63,674 nt of DNA from Actinomadura rifamycini DSM 43936 (lineage in GTDB: Bacteria; Actinomycetota; Actinomycetes; Streptosporangiales; Streptosporangiaceae): assembly GCF_000425065.1 (NCBI RefSeq), contig NZ_AULB01000039.1:1-63674 (forward strand), in the 5' to 3' direction. The translations under genes were made by a program, and so were the position numbers. Positions 59,486 through 63,674 of this stretch are shown here, in pieces. Positions within the stretch are counted from its first letter, which is position 1; each line of letters begins with the position of its first letter. The notes beneath the pieces were generated by a model, which was not told the origin of the DNA, ran no database searches, and was given only the letters and a program-made list of their open reading frames with translations.

Positions 59486-61102
59486 GTGACTCCCCGCAGC
59501 CGCCACCGCTCCCCCGGGGAACCGGCGCAGGACGCGCCCTCCGGCGAAGTCGCGGAGATTTTCGACGGCATGCTCCACCACGCCCGCGAGCTGCTGGCCG
59601 TCCGCAGCCCGCTCGACGCCGAGCTGATCGTCAGCGAGATCCTCGGATCGTGGTGGGGCCACCGCGTGCCCGGCGGCGACGTCGAGAAGGTCATCGGCGA
59701 GGCCCTCATCGGGTACGCCGAGCGCGCCGCGACGCCCGCCGCGCTCGCCCTGCTGACCGGCGTCGCCTACCTCGGCACGCCCCGGCAGTCCGCGCTGGCC
59801 GAACGCGCCGCCCTGGGGCTGATGCGGCGCGGCGTCGCCCGCCCCGGCTGGGCCGACCGGGTCGGGACGGTGACGCCCGAGCAGTGCTTCGCGTCCCGCG
59901 ACGTCTACGGCGACCAGGACTCGATCGTCTGCGTCTACTCCTACGGCGACGCCGAACGGCACGCGCTCGTCGTCCTGGTCGACCGGACGAAGGCCGAGAC
60001 CGTCCCGGACCCGGGCGAACCGCCGGGCGTCCGGCGGGGGCGCCCGCCCGCGAGCGGGATGGTCCGGGACGCGTGGGTGTCGTCGCAGGTCGACAAGCTG
60101 CTCGACCACTGCCGCACGGAGGGCCGCGACAACCCGCTGATGCGGTTCGAGCAGCTCGACCCCCGCGACACCAAGGCGCTGCTGCAGAGCGCCCTGGAGC
60201 TCACCAACGAAGTCGAGGACCCGCCCGTCAACGACAACTTCGGGTCGTACCACGCGTTCGTCCGCGCGCGCGCCGGGATCCTCCCGCCCGGCGGGCGGCT
60301 CCCGCAGCCCCCGGTGTACGGGCGGGACCGGCGCGCCACGCTCGCCGCGCGGTTCCTGGCGTCCGACGAGGCCGAGGAGCTCTCGGACCGCTCCGCCGCG
60401 AGCCGCTGCGTCGACCGGATCATCGAGTACGGCTGCGCGCACGACTTCGGGCGCCCGCTGCGGGTCAGCCCCGTCAAGTGCGAGATGTTCCTGCTCGACT
60501 GGCTGCCCCGCAAGGTGCTGCTGTCCCCGAGCGAGCAGGAGGCCGCCCCGCACGTCCTGGCCGCGTGGGTGCGGTGGGCCGGGCGGCGCACGGGCCTGCC
60601 CGAGGAGGGCGTCCGCGCGACCCTGGACGCCGTCTGGGACGCCACCGCGACGTTCGCCGACGCCTACCGCGACCCGTCCGCGTTCGGCCTCGACCGGGAG
60701 ATCGTCGACCGGCTGCTGCCCGACGGCGACCTCGAGGCGCTGCCCCGCCGCGCGTTCGCGCTGCCGTTCCTCACCGGCACCCACCGCAGCTCCGGGCGGC
60801 ACGGCGCGATCGACCTGTCGGCCCTCGACCCGTCCGACCCGGACGACCGCCGCGTGATCCTCGAGTTCGAGCATCCCAGCGCGGGCGACGAGCACCTCGA
60901 CGCCCACGAGCGCGTCACCGCCCGGCTGTGGGACGGCGACCCGCCCGAACTGTGGGAGACCGCCCAGGCGCTCCTGGACGACGGCTGGCCGCGGCACGAG
61001 ATCCTGCACCGCCTCATCGACGCCGTGGACGACCACGGCGGCGACCCGCGGGCCCTCCGCGACGCCCTGCGTGGGCTGCGTCACGAACCCCCGCCGGGGT
61101 GA
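59486..61102 (+). CDS. Large hypothetical protein with DUF1841-like C-terminus
   Basis: 538 residues, soluble. The last about 80 residues (HLDAHERVTARLWDGDPPELW, ETAQALLDDGWPRHEILHRLID) match the DUF1841 pattern. The rest contains conserved stretches (ELIVSEILGSWWGH, NDNFGSYHAFVRARAG, VSPVKCEMFLLDWLPRK) seen in actinobacterial uncharacterised proteins. No enzyme motif is recognised. The GTG start has a weak AGG upstream. Codon bias is normal and strong, so it is a real gene. It lies about 100 nt upstream of the TY-Chap/SseB pair on the same strand. Confidence 0.75.
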   Translation: MTPRSRHRSPGEPAQDAPSGEVAEIFDGMLHHARELLAVRSPLDAELIVSEILGSWWGHRVPGGDVEKVIGEALIGYAERAATPAALALLTGVAYLGTPRQSALAERAALGLMRRGVARPGWADRVGTVTPEQCFASRDVYGDQDSIVCVYSYGDAERHALVVLVDRTKAETVPDPGEPPGVRRGRPPASGMVRDAWVSSQVDKLLDHCRTEGRDNPLMRFEQLDPRDTKALLQSALELTNEVEDPPVNDNFGSYHAFVRARAGILPPGGRLPQPPVYGRDRRATLAARFLASDEAEELSDRSAASRCVDRIIEYGCAHDFGRPLRVSPVKCEMFLLDWLPRKVLLSPSEQEAAPHVLAAWVRWAGRRTGLPEEGVRATLDAVWDATATFADAYRDPSAFGLDREIVDRLLPDGDLEALPRRAFALPFLTGTHRSSGRHGAIDLSALDPSDPDDRRVILEFEHPSAGDEHLDAHERVTARLWDGDPPELWETAQALLDDGWPRHEILHRLIDAVDDHGGDPRALRDALRGLRHEPPPG

Positions 61103-61203
61103 CCCGCCGGTTTGCGCGCGGCGGCCCCGGCGACAATCATCGGTTTCCGGGCACGGTCTCCAGGGGGCGAGAGACCGGCCCCCGGCCGTAGGGAGTGATC
61201 TTG

Positions 61204-62403
61204 TTGGAGTGGTCCGAGTTCGGCCGGCGGCTGGCGCGCGAGCTGGCGGCGCTCGAATTGGACACGATCCTCATCGTCCGGGAGCGGGACGAGAGCCGGC
61301 ACTACGTCCAGGCCATGCGCGAGCCCGACCGGCTCTACGCCGAGGCCGTCAGCAACAACTTCCTCGTCGGCCCGCTGCTGCTCACGCCCGCCGACGAGGA
61401 GGTCATGAGCGAGGCGGGCTGGCGGCCGCCCGCCGAACCGGCCCCCCGCAACTGGTGGACCGAGCTGCCCGGCGGCGGCCTGCCCGGCGACTTCGCGCGC
61501 CTCGCCGACGTGATGGTCACCGCGCTGCGGGACGTCCAGGGCGTGCGGCGCCCGTCCGAGCTGGTGTACGAGTCTTTCCACCGGCACGGCACCGGGCTGA
61601 TCGAGCTGCCCGGCTTCGGCATCGACATCGCCGACCCGGCCCGCATCACCCGGCGCCGCGACGCCCACCCCGACACCGCGGCGGAGGCGTCCGCGCTCCC
61701 CGCCCTCCCGGCCGGGGGGCCGCCCGGCGCCGACTCCGACGGGCTGGAGCCCCTCCTCGCCGACGCGAAGGAGCGCGGCGACCACGGCACGTACTTCTCC
61801 CTGCTGGGCCGCGCCGACCTCGTCCTGCCCGCCACCGGCCCCGCCGTGGAGGACCCCGACCGCGCCGAGCTGCCCACGATCACCATCGGCACCGGCACCT
61901 ACGTCACCGTGTTCACCTCCCCCGGCGCCCTCGCCCGCACCGGCGACCGCCACCCCGGCCTGTACCGCCGCACCTCGTTCGCCGCGCTGTCGGCCGGCTG
62001 GCCCGACCCGGCCTGGCAGCTCGCGATCAACGCGGGGCTGCCGAGCGAGGTCCTCCTCGACGTCACCGCGCTCGCCCGGCTCAGCGCCGAGCACGGCTCC
62101 CCGTCGGTGAACGGCGAGCAGGAGGTCCCGCAGACGACGATCGACGCCTACTCCGTCGAGGACCTGCAGAAGGCCCTCGACGCCGGGACCCCCTACTTCG
62201 ACGCCGCCCCCGAACCGGAGGCGCTCGGCGCGCCGCCCCGCGCCGCCGAACCCGCGGGCGTCCCGATCCGGCCGCCGCACGGCACCCGGCTCTGGCGGTG
62301 GAACGGCACCAGCGACCAGTCCCCGATGGCCGTCTACGACGCCATCGGCGGCGTCTGGGCGCCCGCCCGTGCCGACGCCGTGCCCGCGCCCCGCTCGGAC
62401 TGA
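61204..62403 (+). CDS. TY-Chap/SseB-like protein, paralogue A
   Basis: 399 residues. The N-terminal about 135 residues (EWSEFGRRLARELAAL, YVQAMREPDRLYAEAVSN, RRPSELVYESFH) resemble the TY-Chap type-III-chaperone-like fold. After a spacer, about residues 190-320 are an SseB-like domain (GTGTYVTVFTSPGALAR, FAALSAGWPDPAWQLAINAG). No secretion machinery is nearby. The TTG at 61204 has GGGAG 8 nt upstream and matches the start of the downstream paralogue (MDWNDFAKRL). Related proteins occur near ESX-type loci in other actinomycetes; the function is unknown. Confidence 0.72.
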   Translation: MEWSEFGRRLARELAALELDTILIVRERDESRHYVQAMREPDRLYAEAVSNNFLVGPLLLTPADEEVMSEAGWRPPAEPAPRNWWTELPGGGLPGDFARLADVMVTALRDVQGVRRPSELVYESFHRHGTGLIELPGFGIDIADPARITRRRDAHPDTAAEASALPALPAGGPPGADSDGLEPLLADAKERGDHGTYFSLLGRADLVLPATGPAVEDPDRAELPTITIGTGTYVTVFTSPGALARTGDRHPGLYRRTSFAALSAGWPDPAWQLAINAGLPSEVLLDVTALARLSAEHGSPSVNGEQEVPQTTIDAYSVEDLQKALDAGTPYFDAAPEPEALGAPPRAAEPAGVPIRPPHGTRLWRWNGTSDQSPMAVYDAIGGVWAPARADAVPAPRSD

Positions 62404-62490
62404 CGGCCCGCGCGGCGCCGCATCCGCTAACGTCTTACTACCGCCGGGTACGGCGGCCCCCGCCCCCACGGACGTGAGAGTGGACCCGAG

Positions 62491-63674
62491 TTGGACTGGA
62501 ACGACTTCGCCAAACGGCTGACCCTGGAACTCTCCCGTCTCCCCGTGGGGTCGTTCATCATCGTGCAGGCGCCGTCCGGCATGCCGTACGTGCAGGCGAT
62601 GCGCGGCGAGGAGGGCATGGACGCCGAGGCCGTCGGCAGCGCCTTCCTCCCCCGCCCCCTCGGCCACCTGCAGGAGCGCCGCCTGCGGTCGCTCGGCTGG
62701 GAACCCCCGGACGACGCCCGCCGCCGCAACTGGTGGGACCACTTCGACGTCCGCGAGCCGGGCCGCCGCGACCGCGACGGCCGCGCCGCCGCCGAGCGCC
62801 TCGAGGCGTGCGCGATGCTCGCGGGCCGCATGGTCGGCGCGTTCCGCGACGTCTACGGCATCGGCTCCCCGCTCGAACTCGTCTACCAGGCCGCCCGCAT
62901 CGGCAAGGACGGCGGCCCCCTCGCCCTGCCGGGCCTCGGCATCCCCGTCGCGATCCCCGACGGCGGCGAGCGCCTCGCCGAACGCCCGTCCGGCTCCGCG
63001 CTCGAAACCGCCCTCGCCGACGCCCGCGAGCGCGGCGACCAGCGCGGCTACCTCGAACTGCTGGCACGCGCCACCCTCTACCTCCCCGCCCCCGGCGACG
63101 CCGACGCCGCCGACCAGCAGTACGCGACCGCCCGGTTCGGCGACGGCACCTTCATCCTCGCGTTCACCTCCCCCGAGGCCATGGAGCGATCGCTGCAGGG
63201 CCAGGCCGTCCACCACCGGGAGGCGTCCCTGGCCCGGCTCGCCCGCCACTGGCCGAACCCGCGCTGGCAGCTGGCGGTCAACCCCGGCCTGCCCAGCGCC
63301 TCGTACCTGGACGCCAACGCCCTGTTCGAGCCCGAGCACCCCGACCCCCCGCGCCCGTCCCGCCGTCCCCGCAAGACCGGCCGCCGCCGCGCCGCCCCCA
63401 GCGAGCCCCCGACCGACCCCGTCCCCGCCCGATCCCCAAGCGAGCACGGCCGCATCCCGAGTGACGCACCCGCCGGTACCACCCCGGGCACGCCCCGCCC
63501 GCCCGCAAGCACGCGCGGCCACGCCCCAGGAGACGCGCCCGGCGGGCCATTGGCCCCCGGCGGCCCCGCCGACCCGCTCTCCACCGGCCCCACGCACTCC
63601 CCGGGCGGGCCCCGGCCGCCCGCAAGCACGCGCGGGAGCACCCCAGGAGACGCGCCCGGCAACGCGTCCGGTGG
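62491..63674 (+). CDS. TY-Chap/SseB-like protein, paralogue B, 3' end outside window
   Basis: About 394 residues are visible and the frame is open at the right edge. It begins MDWNDFAKRLTLELSRL from a TTG and follows the same order as paralogue A: TY-Chap-like N-terminus (SPLELVYQAARIG), then SseB-like domain (FGDGTFILAFTSPEAME, LARHWPNPRWQLAVNPGLPS). After about residue 285 it becomes Pro/Arg/Gly/Ser-rich and repeats RPPASTRG and PGDAPG units, an extended tail not seen in A. The start lacks a strong SD. It is a second member of a tandem pair, 87 nt behind A. Confidence 0.7.
   Translation, partial: MDWNDFAKRLTLELSRLPVGSFIIVQAPSGMPYVQAMRGEEGMDAEAVGSAFLPRPLGHLQERRLRSLGWEPPDDARRRNWWDHFDVREPGRRDRDGRAAAERLEACAMLAGRMVGAFRDVYGIGSPLELVYQAARIGKDGGPLALPGLGIPVAIPDGGERLAERPSGSALETALADARERGDQRGYLELLARATLYLPAPGDADAADQQYATARFGDGTFILAFTSPEAMERSLQGQAVHHREASLARLARHWPNPRWQLAVNPGLPSASYLDANALFEPEHPDPPRPSRRPRKTGRRRAAPSEPPTDPVPARSPSEHGRIPSDAPAGTTPGTPRPPASTRGHAPGDAPGGPLAPGGPADPLSTGPTHSPGGPRPPASTRGSTPGDAPGNASG

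Overview
The window is from a high-GC actinomycete (by eye well above 70% G+C, strong G/C bias at third codon positions, many GTG and TTG starts, several apparently leaderless genes). The housekeeping content (an HrdB/SigA-type sigma factor, a DUF7455 zinc-ribbon gene, topoisomerase IV ParE and ParC genes, DUF5998, a GNAT/acyl-CoA synthetase fusion) matches the chromosome core of Streptomyces and Streptosporangiales relatives such as Actinomadura. The genus is a guess. I see no rRNA, tRNA, CRISPR array or insertion sequence.

Layout. 1-4.7 kb: the end of a CHAT protease gene, then a minus-strand group (sulfurtransferase, alkaline-phosphatase-fold enzyme, DUF5998) and a proline-rich small protein followed by repetitive GC-rich DNA. 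4.7-15.8 kb: GNAT/acyl-CoA synthetase fusion, PfkB kinase, LysR regulator, a membrane Ser/Thr kinase with a very long Ala/Gly segment, a RecQ helicase with a phosphoribosyltransferase-like tail, and a ThrE-type exporter. 15.9-17.3 kb: a DUF6745 gene with its small partner.

17.4-27.3 kb is the most interesting part. It is a minus-strand, almost continuously overlapping operon of the STM4011-STM4015 type: two radical SAM enzymes, an alkaline-phosphatase-fold hydrolase, an ATP-grasp protein and, unusually, six tandem STM4015-family leucine-rich-repeat (LRR) proteins. All six end at the stop codon in the same tail, aromatic-aromatic-[IV]-x-V-S-E. A seventh tail survives in frame between two copies. 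A perfect 18-bp palindrome sits just upstream of the first LRR gene, and a decayed version of it sits at the same place before another copy. The function is not known to me. A modification or biosynthetic system acting on LRR scaffold proteins is the best inference.

27.4-46.6 kb: a methionine ABC importer operon (MetQ-MetI-MetN order on the plus axis), a methyltransferase, two two-component systems, an orphan ABC ATPase, an FMN-dependent alpha-hydroxyacid oxidase, ParC, and a patch of small accessory genes (VOC protein, GlxA-type regulator with an isochorismatase, PadR regulator divergent from an NAD(P)-binding protein with clear operators, Ddn-type reductase, ketosteroid-isomerase-like protein). 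Several short tandem repeats lie in the promoter regions here. 46.7-63.7 kb: ParE, an ABC-2 drug-type exporter, DUF7455, YaaA, the principal sigma factor, a PAS-GAF-SpoIIE phosphatase, an HhH-GPD repair protein, a Tat-exported molybdopterin enzyme with its cytochrome b, a conserved small protein, a DUF1841-like protein, and two TY-Chap/SseB-like paralogues, the second running off the right edge.
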